DNA from: Nilaparvata lugens
Taxonomy: Eukaryota > Arthropoda > Insecta > Hemiptera > Delphacidae
Direction of reading: 5' to 3'
DNA: 64,000 bases
Assembly: GCF_014356525.2 (NCBI RefSeq)
Contig: NC_052509.1
Coordinates: 32,511,852-32,575,851, forward strand
This document shows, in pieces, positions 12,955-32,023 of the stretch. The notes beneath the pieces are model-generated. The model ran no database searches. It was not told where the DNA came from and saw nothing but the letters and a program-made list of their open reading frames with translations. The stretch's first letter is position 1, and each line of letters opens with the position of its first letter. Position numbers and translations under genes: made by a program.

Positions 12955-14563
12955 ACCCCGAAATACCCTGTTAGCTGGGTCGCTACTTTACCATCATCGA
13001 TGATATTACGAGTTCTCCCTTTTCATAGTCTACTTTCACGAACCCACTGCATGAAATCGGTCGGTAATGATAACGTTGCAATGATGCTGATAAGAAGTGA
13101 TAAAAACTTAAAATTCTATAATTTGAGATTTTAAAATACTATTATCAAAAGAGATTATAATTTATGAAATTATTATTAATGAGTTGTGGTGATACGAGCT
13201 CTCGAGAGATCAAACTATCTTCAAATTTTTTATTCAAATGACATGAATTTTCAAGCGATAAAAATAACTCAGTAAACGGCCAATACTGACGAAATCCAAT
13301 TTCAGCGAAAGTAGAAAGTTGTCCTCAACATGACAATGTTTACTGAACAAATAGTCTGAATTAGAAAATTAAATCGAATTACATTTGTATATTTGTTAGC
13401 ATGATCCTTTTATGATGAGGATGATGTTTATTTAAATAATGCCAATAACACTGTATTGGTACGACTTATATTCGTGAGGAGTTTATACGAGGGGAAGTTC
13501 ATAAAGCATTACAACATTACATCATAGGATTGCTTCATCATTGTTTTAATATTGTCAATATCATTGGATATTGAATGTTTAATATTCGATATAATTGAGT
13601 CCTATTCTTATTAAATATCATTGAGAATTTTTCTTGTTTTTTACTTTTGTAAACCTCTCAGTTCAGAATTATAAAAATGAAGTTTATAAAAAAATGAGAG
13701 CTCATATTAAAATTGTGAAAGGGAGAATTTTCATGTGATTAACATAACCCTATCTTGGGCAATTCCACGAACTAAATTCAGGAAGAGAAGAAGCTCTTTG
13801 CTAGTACTTGTTCTCTCTTTCCAATGTTGTTTCTGAAATAATGAATGAATTTGAATAATTATTCTATGAATAGGAAGGTCTTATCTAAGGAGGCTATAAT
13901 GAGAATTAAAAGTTTTCAAGCATTGAGAATACAGTAAGAACAATTAAAGCTTCCATCTAAAATCGGCGACAGTCTGTCTCAGTCAGTGTATGTGCTTTGC
14001 TTCCGCTTCAGTGCCGCATGTTGTAATAATTTTCCTTCTGGACGATTTTAGTAATTTCGGACGCGACAAAGACACCGCGATGATGATTATCATGTAGATA
14101 ATTTCGAGCTAATAAACTACAAACAGCACAAGTGGTGCGTAAGTGCCGACTTTCCCGTTCTGATGTCCATTGCAAAGTTGTTTTGCTGGGAAACTGGGTG
14201 GTCGAAGGTGGGGGGAGGGGTTGTCACGGAACTGTGTTTCTGGTTGCCATGACGACGGGCTTTCATTTCCCCCCTTTAGCCTAATATAGAGAGCCAAGTG
14301 AAACTCACACCATACAGACAGGCTTCGCCGCGCCAACACAGAGCACGTCGCTCCTACATATATGCTTTTATACGTGTATTATACGTTCCCAACTTATATA
14401 GATCATATCCCAACGCTGAAAAGACAGCGTTCTCTTCTCATTAATATATTTCTTTCTATTCACAACTTGGATCGGCTTGCTTTCCTAGTGTGTGAGATTT
14501 CTATTGAATATTCCTGTGATTCAAATACGAATCATGAACATTTTAGAGATTTTCTACACTTAT
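12952..14563. other. Anonymous sequence upstream of the large duplication
   Basis: AT-rich with no recognisable coding or repeat content, apart from a 33-bp tandem repeat (two copies of TTTCTACACTTATTTTTTGT and following bases) at about 14550-14616 that straddles the left border of the 2.7-kb duplication. Confidence 0.5.
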
Positions 14564-17299
<2,736 letters not shown>

Positions 17300-20064
17300 T
17301 CAATAAAAGACTCTATGGAATTTATATCAAACGAATTTGACAACTTTAAAAAAGAAATCATTTTGTATAAAAAGGAAATACAAAATCTTAAGAGTGAAAT
17401 TAGTGTATTGAAGGCTGAAAATGAAACATTGAAAACTGAAGTTTGTAATATGCAAGAGTATTCTCGTAGAGATAATTTGGTCGTAACAGGGATCACCGAG
17501 ACGCCTAATGAGTCTGTCTTCCAGATTTTCAATAGCATTTCTTCGGTAATCAATAGTGATATAACGGCCCAAAGCCTGAGTACTGCACATAGACTGCCGT
17601 CGAGAGTCAAGGGCAGTATTAGGCCTATTGTGTTTCGTTTTCTGCGTCGACAAGACAAGGAAGCTTGGCATTCCAGTTTCAGATCATCTGCTATTAAAGA
17701 TAATAGAGGCCCGGGAATATCATCGAAATGCATTTCGCAGGCTCTTCCTGAGAGCAGGGTGCTCGCTTTCCAACATCATTCGCCATCGGTCATGCAACTT
17801 TTCCGAGAAGTTAAAAAATGCGCAATGGAAAAGAAATATGATTTTGTATGGATTCGGGACAGCAACGTTCTAGTGAAAAAGGATGAAGCGAGCAAGAGTG
17901 TAGTGGTGATAAAAAATGAAAGCGATATTTCAAAGCTGTAAGGTAATCATAAATCACTGGTAACTCAACCTTTTATTTCTATAAGTTTGTAATGGATATT
18001 TGTGATTTACTTGATGACTTAGAAAATATGAATAGTAATGAATCAATTAATCTATGTGATTTGAACGAAGTGAAAGCTTTTTTTTGCAATGATTCGAATT
18101 TAAAACTTTTTCATTTAAATATTAGGAGTATAAGGAAAAATTTTGATGAATTGTGTATTTTGTTGTCTGGTCTTGATGTCGCGTTTGATATTATAGTATT
18201 AACTGAGTCTTGGCTCACACACGATATAACTGGATTTGATATCTCTGGCTATAACAAAATCATAAAGCCAACAAAATTTAATAAATGTGATGGCATTGTA
18301 GTATACATAAAGAATGAACTTAATTATAATATTTTGGAAGTAGATATAGATTATGCCAATGTTTTGAATTTCAAATTAGTGTATGATGAATTGGAGTTTT
18401 ATTGCACAGCTTTATATAGGTCACCAGAAACTGATGTAGCGTGTTTTGTGGATGCTCTAGAGATTTTTCTGAATGAGACAGCACATTTCGAAAATAGGTT
18501 AATTGTTGGTGACTCTAATATTGATATTCTTGATAAAAATTTGTCTCTTGTGGGTAATAGATTTTTGGATAATCTTCTTGAATATGGCTTTATAAATTAT
18601 CTCTATGGCAGTACTAGATGTACTGTTTTAAGTGAATCGTGTATCGATCAGATCTTTTTGAAAAGTAAGCATTGTCTATTCAAATCAGCTATATATAATT
18701 GTGCAATCACAGATCACAATGCAGTGATGTGTTGTGTAGAACGTAAGAGCCGGTTGTCATATGGCAGAGATGTTGAATCTGATTCCCAGGATGTTCAGGC
18801 TTTATTATTTAATGAAGATGTTTTTCAATCAAAAATTAAAACAGAAACATGGAACGATGTTCTTCAGGAGAACGATCCCAGACTAGCTTTCTCTTTGTTT
18901 TATGATAGACTTCGTTCATTATTTGACTCTGCAAAAACTGTTAGGAGAAGGATTAGTAATAATACAAAGAAAATCAAACCTTGGGTGACTAATGGTATTC
19001 TTCGATGTATGAGGCGAAGAGACAAAATGTCTCTTAAGGTTCGTAAACAACCATTTAATGTACAGCTGATGGATTGTTTTAAATCATATAATCGAACACT
19101 GAAGTCGGCATTGCGAACTCTAAAGGAACAGTATTTCAAGAATAAATTAGTTGAATGTGGAAATAATCTAAGGGCTGTATGGAAGGTTGTGAATGAAGCA
19201 ACAGATACCCCTTGTAAAACTAATTGTTCTATTAAAGAGTTGGTTACCAAGGATAATCGCATTTTGAGATCTTATCAAGTAAATGAAATAGCAGAGGAGC
19301 TTAATGAACATTTTGTGAGTGTTGGTAGAAGAATTTCTGAAAAAATTACTAAGGTAAAGGACAAGATTTTTAGGGAAAAAACTAATAGATTGTTTTGTAA
19401 TTCGTTTTTCTTTTTTCCTGTCATAGCAGAGGAAATTGATATGTGTATTAAAAACTTGAAGAAAGGGGTAGCACCAGGATTTGATGGAATTTTTTCTAAA
19501 TGTCTGAGTTCAAATTCTCGCATAATTTCAGTTCCTCTGGCTCATGTAATAAATTTATGCTTTTTGAATGGTGTTTTCCCCGACGAGTTGAAAAAGGCCA
19601 CTGTTATTCCTTTGCATAAGAATGGTAACAAAAGTGATCCAGGGAACTATCGCCCAATTTCTCTGCTTTCATGTTTGTCAAAGGTGATTGAGAAATGTGT
19701 TAAGACTCGTTTGGTCGAATTCTTGGAAAAATATGAAATTTTATCTAATTGCCAATTTGGTTTTCGTAAGGGTGTAAGTACTTCTGATGCAGTATATAAT
19801 GTTACTAAGAGAATTATTGAAACACTGGACAGGGAAGAAAAATGTATAGCTGTGTTTTTAGATCTCCAGAAGGCTTTTGATACAGTGGACCACAATATTT
19901 TATTTAGAAAGTTAGAAGGTATTGGAATTAGAGGTGTTGCATTGGGTTTCTTCAAAAGCTATCTCAGTTGTAGATCACAGGTGGTTAGTGTTGATGGTAT
20001 AATGAGCTCAGAATTAGAAATTACGATGGGTGTGCCACAGGGAACAGTTCTGGGTCCAATATTA

Positions 20065-22821
<2,757 letters not shown>

Positions 22822-25343
22822 ATAATTGGAATTTCCGAATCATTTTTGAAGCCTGGTTGCATTACCTTTGTTGCATTACCTGGATATAATCTTTTCCGGA
22901 ATGATAGATTAAATAAAGCTTGTGGGGGTGTAGCAATTTATGTGAAAGATGGTATCAAAACAAAAGTTTTAATCACATCTAAACAAGAGTATTGTTCCAG
23001 ACCAGAGTTTATGCAACTTGAATTATCCTTATCCAGTACTGATAAATTACTCGTTGGTATCTGTTATCGCCCACCAAAAATAGTTCATTTCACAGATTTC
23101 GAAAATGCCTTGCTTTCTCTTATGCCTTGTTATAGCCGTATACTAGTTATGGGAGATATGAACACCTACTTGAACATGACAAATCGTAACTTTAACTACT
23201 TTCAACTGACTACTATTTTCCAATGCCTAAACATGACTATTTTACCTCTCGATCCAACTCTTCAAACTAATGAATCTGACACAACCATTGACCTTCTCAT
23301 TGTTAGTGATCCTAACGAGGTTGTTCAAGCAGCCTAAATCCAATTCCCAGCTATTTCTGGACATGATTTGATCTACTGTGTACTTTCCCATAAGATACCT
23401 AAGCCAGAACAGAAAATTATCACTTATAGAGACTTCAAAAACTTTGATGAAGCAGCCTTCCCGACTGATGTGGCTCAGACTCCATGGCATCAAATTGAAG
23501 CGTTACCCTCAGTTGATGACATGGTCAAGACTTTCGAGAATTGGACTTTGACTTTGTATGACAAACATGCACCTTATGTGACAAGGAGGATCAATAGAAA
23601 ACGACGAGTACCGTGGATGACTGAAGACTTACTTAGGATGATGGGACGTAGAGACAAAGCACATAGAAAATTTGAAAAGACATTTGACTTGGACAGTTTG
23701 ATAGAGTATAGGAGCCTCAGAAATAGAGTTAAACAGGAATTATGGAACTCGAAGATTAGGTAGTTGAATTCGTTTATGACAAACAATAGACAAGACTCTA
23801 AATCAATTTGGCAGGAAATAAAAGAATTCGGGCTTGGCAAACAGAAATCGAATCTACAAATTGACTTACCATTGAACAATATAAATAAATGACCATTTCG
23901 TTCCACACTCTAACCAACGCGACGAAGTTGTCATTGCTAATCATATCGATGGTCTTGAAGAGCAGGTTACAAACTTAGATTTACCAATTACTGATCAATT
24001 TCATTTCCATCCAATCTCAGAAGAAGATACTTTCAGAGCAATTCAACGTATTCATAGTAATTCTACGGGTGTAGACAAAATTCCTATTAAATTTATCAAG
24101 AAGATGTTATTTGCTGTTTTACCAACCATTACATACATTTTCAACAAGTCACTTGAAGAAGGCATTTTCTCTGAAAACTGGAAGTTTGCTCTGGTTCGCC
24201 CTCTAAATAAAGTTCCATCACCCAATAAAGTTAAGGATTTTAGACCAATCAGTATTTTACCTGCATTGACCAAAGTGCTAGAAAGACTCATTCATGCTCA
24301 AGTTGTAAAATTTCTAGACAACAATGGTAAGCTCCATAACTTTCAATCAGACTTCAGAAAATTCCATTCAGCTGAGACAGCTCTGCTTCGTGTCACTGAA
24401 GATATAAGGTTAGCTTTGGACCAAAGAAAATGTACCATCCTCACCCTATTTGATTTTTCTAAAGCATTTGATACTGTTGATTATACAGTCCTTCTGAATA
24501 AGTTGGCTATTCTTGGTTTCAGTCACAACTCGTTAGTTTGGTTTAGATCCTATCTATCAGGGAGGAAACAATGTGTATCTGTCGGTGACAAAAAGTCTAC
24601 TTGGAGAAACGTTATGCATGGAGTACCACAAGGCTCAATTTTAGGCCCTCTCCTCTTTGTATGCTAATGACCTTTCTTCCATTATCAAATTCTCCAGTTT
24701 CCATACTTATGCAGACGACCTTCAAATCTATTTAAGCTGTCCCATAACAAAAATTAATGAAACAGTTGGAATAATGAATCAGGATATCAATTCGATAGTG
24801 GAATGGACAAAGAAAAATGGCCTTGAGCTTAATCCCATCAAAACACAACCCATTATAATTGGATATTCTCATCTTATATCAATATTGACCTTGAATCGAT
24901 TCACAAAATTAGTGTAGACAGTAATGACATTCCTTACTGTAGCTCAGTTAAAAATTAAGGCATTATTGTGAATAATACTCTTGACTGGTCAGAACAAGTG
25001 AACAAAACTTGTGAAAAGGTATTCTCAGCCATACATGCATTGAAGAAAATGCACGATATTCTTCCTAGAAACATTCTTTATTCAAAGAAAATAATTAAAC
25101 AATCAAAAGCATTCCAAAAATCAAATACAATATTGTTTCCTAATTTCTAATATGTGTTCCCTATAGGCTACCCTGTGTGGGGACACTTGAATATATATAA
25201 TAAAATATTTATATACAAATTTAAATATTATATCATGAAGAACATAATAATTGAATATGGTATTATATTGAAATAAATCAATATGTCAATATTTATAATC
25301 ATTCTTGCACACATTCATACGCACACACATTCACATATGCGCA

Positions 25344-25519
<176 letters not shown>

Positions 25520-25783
25520 ACACAAAACTTAAAACTATGTAAGGAGTGGTTGCTGTTTTTTTTTCATATTTAGTTCAATTTTATTCATAGTTAACGTTTC
25601 GTTTTTTTTCAAAGTGCTGATGTAATTAGACCATAAATGAATGCGTTTTGAAGAAAGAGACAGTGATTGAAATTTGATACTGTCTTACTGTTTACGCATA
25701 CCGGACGGGATTTGTGAGTTCAATGATCTTTGATTGTTGCAGTGTTCATGTCGTGTAATGTGTAAATTATACTAAATCTAGAC

Positions 25784-26372
25784 CTATATTAATTTAGTAA
25801 AAAAATCATTCGGGTTGTCTAGTTGTAAAATGAATTTCTTGATTTCTTTTCTAAATAGCTGACGTGACGTTATTTTCCTTGTTGTTACTGGAAGTGAATT
25901 GAATATTTTTATAGCTATGTATTTGAAGTGTCGTCTGGAATGTTCTAATCTTGGTTTTGGGAGGTTAATGTCCTGTGAATTCCTGAGGTTTATTCTTTCT
26001 CTCATCTGTTGAATATCGAAATTATTTTCAGCTGAATCCAGCAATGCTCTGAATAGAAAAGAATGTCTCACTGATTATATTGATAGTTCTCTGAAGAGCA
26101 TCATTGAACTATATTGTTTAGGTTTATTACAAATTATTTTTAATATATGTTTCTGACCAGTAATCACAGGTTTAATATGAGCATTGTATGCACTCCCATA
26201 GCATATTATTCCATAATTTATTCTAGAACCAATAATTGCATGGTATAATTGTAACAATACTTCTTTTGGACATAACTGTCTGAGGTAATAGAACTTCCTT
26301 ATGTATACAAATAATTCATTTTTTATCTTCTGTACATGATCTGACCAAGTGAGCCTACTATCCAATATGATT
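25784..26372 (-). pseudogene. R3 ORF2 C-terminal part (RT thumb and tail)
   Basis: On the minus strand, DSRLTWSDHVQKIKNEL, YYLRQLCPKEVLLQLYHAII and SRINYGIICYGSA are the typical post-catalytic region of LINE ORF2 proteins. After a short overlap of frames comes a C-terminal piece with RHFKYIAIKIFNSLP. The RT palm that should precede this (motifs A to C) is missing: the frame jumps straight from the endonuclease end to this segment near 26365-26380. This copy can therefore make neither a complete RT nor a continuous protein. Confidence 0.85.
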
Positions 26373-27257
26373 TATAATTTGTATCTGCTTCTTCGTTGGA
26401 TCTCTTCAATCCTTCAACTTTAAGTATGATTGTACTGTGATCAGCTATATCTAAATGTAGTATTTCTGGAATTAGATTAATTTTATTCAGTTTTGTTCTA
26501 TTTTTGCCGGATTTTAAGTAAAGATGATCCATTAAAGAGTTGGAAAATCGGGACCTATGAGTGTAATCAGTATTGAGTGATTCAAATCCAAAACTATTCA
26601 TTAAATATTTGTAATCGTCAATAATTCTGGTGTTCTGGAAAAAATCTATATTTATATCTCCCGTGAAAAAAAGGGACCTCATTGTTTTCGTTAATATTAA
26701 ATATTTCTTCTAAGTACAAGGTTAATTCGTTAAGAAATATTTTGGGTGAGTTTGATTGCAACCTGTAAGCAGCCAACAACTGAAATTCAAATTATTATAT
26801 GAACAAGATATATGTACACAGTCCGCTGAAATAAAAACTATTGTCTTTGTTTTGAACGTTATCTCACTGCTTATATAAACCAAAGTTTCTCCTGCTCTGT
26901 AGTTATGATTAAAATTACCATGTACGGAATAGCCCTCTATATGATATAAGTCTATTTCATTCTCTAGTATCCATATTTCTGTCAAGACTATTATTAGCGG
27001 GTTGTTCTCTCACTGCTTATATAAACCAAAGTTTCTCCTGCTCTGTAGTTATGATTAAAATTACCATGTACGGAATAGCCCTCTATATGATATAAGTCTA
27101 TTTCATTCTCTAGTATCCATATTTCTGTCAAGACTATTATTAGCGGGTTGTTTTCTAATTTCCTCATTTGCACTAAGAATGAATCGAAATTACTTCGCAG
27201 ACTGCGTATATTTTGATGAATAATTAGTGTTTCTCTGTTACTTATCTCTGATGACAT
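26373..27257 (-). pseudogene. R3 ORF2 endonuclease, disrupted by a tandem duplication
   Basis: Starts at MSSEISNRETLIIHQNIRSL, where HQNIRSLRSNFD is the N-terminal endonuclease motif, followed by VLTEIWILENEID (catalytic Glu in TEIW). A tandem repeat of ~145 bp (period 146, not a multiple of three) then repeats the EIWILENEIDLYHIEGYSVH coding stretch and breaks the frame. Downstream are FFTGDINIDFFQN (GDINID, the GDFN equivalent), MDHLYLKSG and DIADHSTIILK (the SDH-type histidine motif). Everything between this and the thumb is deleted. Confidence 0.87.
26862..27152. repeat. Perfect 146-bp tandem duplication
   Basis: The stretch TCTCACTGCTTATATAAACC to TAGCGGGTTGTT occurs at 26862-27006 and again, apparently identical, at 27008-27152. 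It lies within the R3 endonuclease coding sequence and shifts its frame. Confidence 0.97.
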
Positions 27258-28294
27258 TTTTATTTACGGTACTGACACTGTTATTTTCTTGGTTACCTGG
27301 CTGCTTTGATGCACTTATCACGCTCAACTTTTTCACTTGTTCACTGTTCTTGAGTTCAATAACTGGTGTTCCGTCTTCTTTCCTAGCTAGAATATTCCCT
27401 TCCTTGATCCATAGGTATTTGATGACGCCTCTTTTGAAGATCTCTCTCGTCATGGTGAAAATCCTTCTTCGCGTAGGTGCTAGACTTTCATTCACATAGA
27501 CTGGATGGTCCGTTGTTTCTCCCATCTGCTTTGTAGAAAACTGCCTCGTAACTTTCCTTTTATTCAATATTACTTGTTTGTCTGTTCTACGAACGAACTT
27601 GACAACGATTGGTGGAGGTAGGTTTTCATTTCGTTGTTTAAGTCTGTGACAAATGTCGATTACATTTTATTTTGTGTCCTAATGCTTCGCTCATTCTACA
27701 AATGATTTCTGTTACATCTTCATCCTGTTTTTTGGGTATTATTTCCAGCATGTTCGATCTTGAGTATTGTTCCATATCCTCGACGCGTTCCTTCAGTTCT
27801 GCATTTTCTTTCCTGAGGCTAGCTACTTCTGTTGAAAGCTTATCGATGTTGATGAGGCATGTGCTAATTTGCTTGTTTTGTTCATCAAACTTCTTATTTA
27901 TGTCGTTAATCGCCTGATGACATGATTCAATTGATTTCCCAAGCTCCAACTCCATTTTCTTAATATTCTCCTTCATCGACGTTTGATTTCCTGCAATTAC
28001 CTCAAGAACTCCTGCGAGTTCTTGGAGAGTCACGTCCTTGTTTCCTGTTGTCGATTCACTCACCATACTTTTGCGACGTGTAGAGGAACAGCTGCTACAT
28101 CTCCAAATTTGTTTGTTTCTCTTTATGTAGTCCGCATCGTCCTTGGTCATTTTCACACATCCTATATGAAAATTCGCTTCACAGTCGACACATGAAATCA
28201 GCTCACCTGAATTCCGAACGGATTTAGAGCAAATAAAACAAGACATTTTTAAATCTTCAAATAAAATATTCACTACAGCACGGTTCACTAGCAC
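27238..28294 (-). pseudogene. R3 ORF1: PHD finger plus coiled coil plus FP-like domain
   Basis: The N-terminal frame begins in practice at the Met of MSCFICSKSVRNSGEL (about 28246), because the upstream codons look like leader. It has a PHD-type zinc finger with eight metal ligands in order (CFIC, CVDC, FHIGC, WRCSSC), then a linker and a long coiled coil (about residues 85-190: KLSTEVASLRKENAELKERV) ending in MEQYSRSNMLEI. After a frameshift near 27640-27670 the C-terminal domain continues (RRRIFTMTREIFKRG, YLWIKEGNILARKEDG). This is the standard ORF1 layout of several insect CR1/Jockey-type LINEs; it should bind the element RNA and assist priming. It shows what the truncated ORF1 at 17258 has lost. 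One frameshift suggests moderate age. Confidence 0.86.
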
Positions 28295-28385
28295 GAAATA
28301 TTTTGTTACGGAACGTTTAAACTTTGCACAGCTGACTCAGCAGCCACTCCGATACGACCGCTCTCGTCGAGCTCTCAATCATTAC

Positions 28386-28894
28386 ATTAAATTATTATTG
28401 GTTCAATCTCTCATCTTCCCACATTTAATGTATTGTAATTCTGTTCTTAACGATATGCAAGTAACTCTGAATGATAAACTACAGCGTTGCCAAAATTATT
28501 GTCTACGTTTCGTCTACTCTCTCCAACACCATGATCATATCACCCCAGCCCACATTGCTAGTTCAACATTAAAGCTTCCCGATCAAAGGCTTTTCCGAAT
28601 AGTCAAGCTATCAGAGATATCTTGAAATACGGTAATCCGAACTATTTTCAAGATGATTTCAAATTTGTCTCCGAAGGTAGGAGGATAGATGCTTCACATA
28701 CTAGAACCGGAGAAAGTACTTCAAGGATACCCAATCATCGAACTACTATTTTCACAAAATCCTTCTTAGTCAGTGCCTGTCGTGCATGGAATGCACTTCC
28801 TGTTTCTATCAGGTCCATCGAGAGCCGAGCGAGCTTCATCCTGACTTTAAAAAAACATCTTTTGGAACAAATGACTGAAACTGTCCGGCCCTAG
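28386..28894 (+). pseudogene. Retrotransposon E2, ORF2 C-terminal part
   Basis: Resumes the E2 ORF2 after R3: LLLVQSLIFPHLMYCNSVLN, LQRCQNYCLRFVYSL and HHDHITPAHI, then one frame change near 28620, and RIPNHRTTIFTKSFLVSACR followed by AWNALPVSIRSIESRASF. The stop is at 28892. The same motifs in the same order occur in the fragment at 9.2-9.7 kb (LLVPFLLYC, YAVRYIFD, SFIVTASRLWNQL). The spacing of SACRAWNALP from the C-terminus is typical of LINE ORF2 tails. No cysteine-rich knuckle is visible. Confidence 0.87.
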
Positions 28895-29515
28895 AACGAT
28901 CACATGACAACCATCCCCCACCCATCCCACAAATACAAACCTTTAAACCTGTTATAGAATGAATTTTATATGTGTATATATATACATATAATATAAACTC
29001 ATGTTATTTCAATTATCCACTGCATACTGCTGTATATTACTGAAAGTTGATTACCCTGATCTACTTTCAGCCTACTTCATTTTATTAATCAATAATTTGA
29101 TCTTATCTACCTATATAATTATTTTACTCTATCAATTCTCTGTTTTTTCTCTTAAATATTTATGTTAATTGAAACGTTTACAATATTTCCATTAATAAAT
29201 AAATCCTTAGTTTAATTAATTAAATTAACGTTTTGGTAGAGAGTTAGTGGGGAGGATATTTTTAATATTCTTTCCGAAGAATGGACATTGATATGTCCAA
29301 AGCTCCGCCAATTTATGTGGATGCATAACAATATAATTATCTATAGTAATTATATTACAAATTACTTTTTCATATCATATACAGTTCAATAATTATTTTC
29401 TTAGTCTATATCATGTAATTTCATCTATATTTTTGCTGTATTGTAAGCTATTGTATATAAGTGTATAAGCCAGTATATATTGTAATCTACATAAATAACG
29501 TACTCAATCAATCAA
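28895..29515 (+). mobile_element. E2 3' UTR and (AATC)n tail
   Basis: Non-coding 3' end of E2. The last ~375 bp recur at 1827-2230 (minus strand), and the last ~285 bp supply the intact reference for the interrupted copy at 29538-29651 plus 34742-34915. Landmarks are TTTTGGTAGAGAGTTAGTGG, GGACATTGATATGTCC (a perfect palindrome), TAAGCCAGTATATATTG and a CAATCAATCAATAAATC tail. It is also possible that a separate tail-sharing element landed here next to the E2 end. Confidence 0.65.
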
Positions 29516-29537
29516 TAAATCAATCTCTCAGTCTCTA

Positions 29538-29651
29538 TTTTTGGTAGAGAGTTAGTGGGGAGGATATTTTTGATATTCTTTCCGAAGAATGGACATTGAT
29601 ATGTCCAAAGCTCCGCCAATTTATGTAGATGCATAACAATATAATTATCTA
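29538..29651 (+). mobile_element. Left half of an interrupted retroelement tail
   Basis: Begins at TTTTTGGTAGAGAG and matches the uninterrupted copy at 29232 onward until AATTATCTA (ending at 29651). There the match stops and the Helitron-like start TCTTCTCTATACC begins. The missing right half reappears 5.1 kb away at 34742. Confidence 0.85.
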
Positions 29652-31771
29652 TCTTCTCTATACCTATAAAAGGCTAAGCCCCGACAGACTGAAATCACAC
29701 CACAGCCCAAACTACCGAGCCTAAAAACTTGAAATTTTGCACGATTGTTCATGGTAGCCTGAAAACATCCACTAAGAAAGGATTTTCAGAAATTTGCCCC
29801 CCTGAGGGAGCTAGGGCCCCCCAAAATTTTGTACTTCTCAGCCGCTCATTACACAGCAAAGTCATGAGGAACTTTTTTGTTCAGCTACGAAAAAAAATTA
29901 GAAAAATTTCGATCAGGAGCACAGGGGGGTCCAGGAGAGGGCATTTTTCGAAAATTTTGATGTAAAATCACACTACAGCTCAAACTAATTGTCCTACAGA
30001 CTTGAAACTTTGCACAAATATTCTTCAAACATGCTAGACGCGCACTAAGAACAGATTTTGAGATATTTTGCCTCTAAGGGTTTCAAAGTATGAAAAAGGA
30101 TCCTATTAAGTAAGGTTATGAACATGGTAAGGTGAGTGCCATATGGAAATGAGATAATCTATTTATTGACATGTGATATTCTAACATATGTTGTAATCAT
30201 TGGAAATAACAAAATAATATGATAGAAATTCAAAAAAGAACATCTGTTCTATTATTGCTTTCTACTTGATTCCACTCAACCTTAATAATATTGTTCTGAT
30301 AATTGATGAATATGTTTAATAATATCATTATTATTGATATAATAAAAGTATTGTTTCAATTATTTATTATTATCATTAATATAATAATAGTATTGTTTTG
30401 GTAATCAATAAATATTTCTATTTTCACGAACTCTGTATAACTTATAATGGTGAATGTGAAACAGCTGCATCAAAGAAATTATCTCAAAAACATTAGGAAA
30501 ACCATAGTTTTGAACTTCGTTTCCCTGATGCAATGTATAAGCCTACACGTGGCATGTATTATCAATTTTTCAGCTAGAACAGTTTTTTGAGACTGCTAAA
30601 TAAACGTCTACAGTTTTATCAATGCTGTATCGGCAATATGGAAACGCATGCAGTTAATATGTCTTTAAATAAAGGTGTTAATATCTACATAATAATTATT
30701 CTCTACCATTTTTTAATTTAATTAATATTTCAAAATTATTCAAGCCTTGATAGAATGATTGACTCACTGTACAGTCAGTCGAAAATTTTAATATTGAAAT
30801 GAGGGGTATTTTGGCAAGCTGAACAAAAAAATAAGGTCCTATTCACCTTTTTGATATTATTCCTTCAAATGAAAAATGAGTTTTGTGGGTTGTCAAAACT
30901 CCCCCTGAAAGAGAACTTTTCATTTTATCCTATCTTTTAGTGAAATAACAATGATTTCTGCATTGAATAACATCTATCTTGCCAACAAGAATCGAACTCT
31001 TTGTGATTTTAGTTATTTATTTATGAAAAACATGGAAGCATACTCCCAATAAGGAAGGATTTCTCCCAAAAATTATCCCAAATATGACCTACACTTTAGA
31101 TTTATATAATTCTATTAATAAATCCTTGGAAATTGAAGTACTTTTTTCAGTTAGTTGATGAAATTGATTATCAATAGAGAAAATGGTTATAATTTTATCA
31201 ATACAGAATTAGTTGAATGAATAAATTGTCGATGTACTGACTTCCTGGTCAACAATATTTCAATATTGGTATTTATCCAATCATTATTTTTTCAGAAGTT
31301 ATTTCATTTGAATTAGAAAATATTTATAATCTCCTATCAATTTATCAATCGTAACAATGAATTCTTCAAAACATGAATTTAATCAAATAAAAAATTGCCC
31401 ATACTTCTGCATTCAAGTTCGCATGTTTTCCACTTATGATGGATAGCCAAAATATTGTGGAGCGAGCTGCATGGCGAATTGTAGTCAAGGGCTCTGATTG
31501 GCTGAAAAGTTCAGCGTTCGGAGTGAGGTGAGGCGAGCAGTTAGAACAGAGGCAAGCGGCACGGCGAATGGTTCGGAGTGCGGTACGGCGAATGATTAAC
31601 AGCTGATTTTCAACATTATGAAACATATGCTCATGTTTGTTAAAAGGCAAGATGTTCGGAGGAATGCACGGTTTGCTGCGCGGTTCGAGGTTTGGTTCGG
31701 CATGTGTGGACGCACCTTTAGTTGTTACAGGCCATTTATACAGATCACAGGCATAAGCAACACAATAATCT

Positions 31772-32020
31772 ATCTTCTTCTTCTTCTTTTTATCTTTTTA
31801 TCCTTCTTCTTCTTCTTCTTCTTCTTCTTCTTCTTCTTCTCTTCTTCTTCTCTTCTTCTTCTTTCTTCTTCTTCTTCTTCTTCTCTTCTCCTTCTCTTCT
31901 CTTCTCCTTCTTTCTTCTTCTTCTTCTTCTTCTTCTTTTTCTTCTTCTTCTTCTTCTTCTTCTTACTTCTCTTCTCCTTCTTTCTCTTCTCCTTCTTTCT
32001 CTTCTTCTTCTTCTTTTTCT
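31772..32020. repeat. (CTT)n microsatellite
   Basis: A CTT/TCT-rich run with CTCTTC interruptions, lying just upstream of the second Helitron-like 5' module. The Leu/Phe/Ser-rich and Lys/Arg/Glu-rich frames across it are artefacts. Confidence 0.95.
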
Positions 32021-32023
32021 CCA

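Noticed and set aside
29232..29515. The shared tail as a stand-alone tRNA-derived SINE
   Set aside because: No tRNA-like A/B box head was seen, and two copies share homology beyond the core into the LINE 3' UTR; a tail-sharing SINE remains possible.
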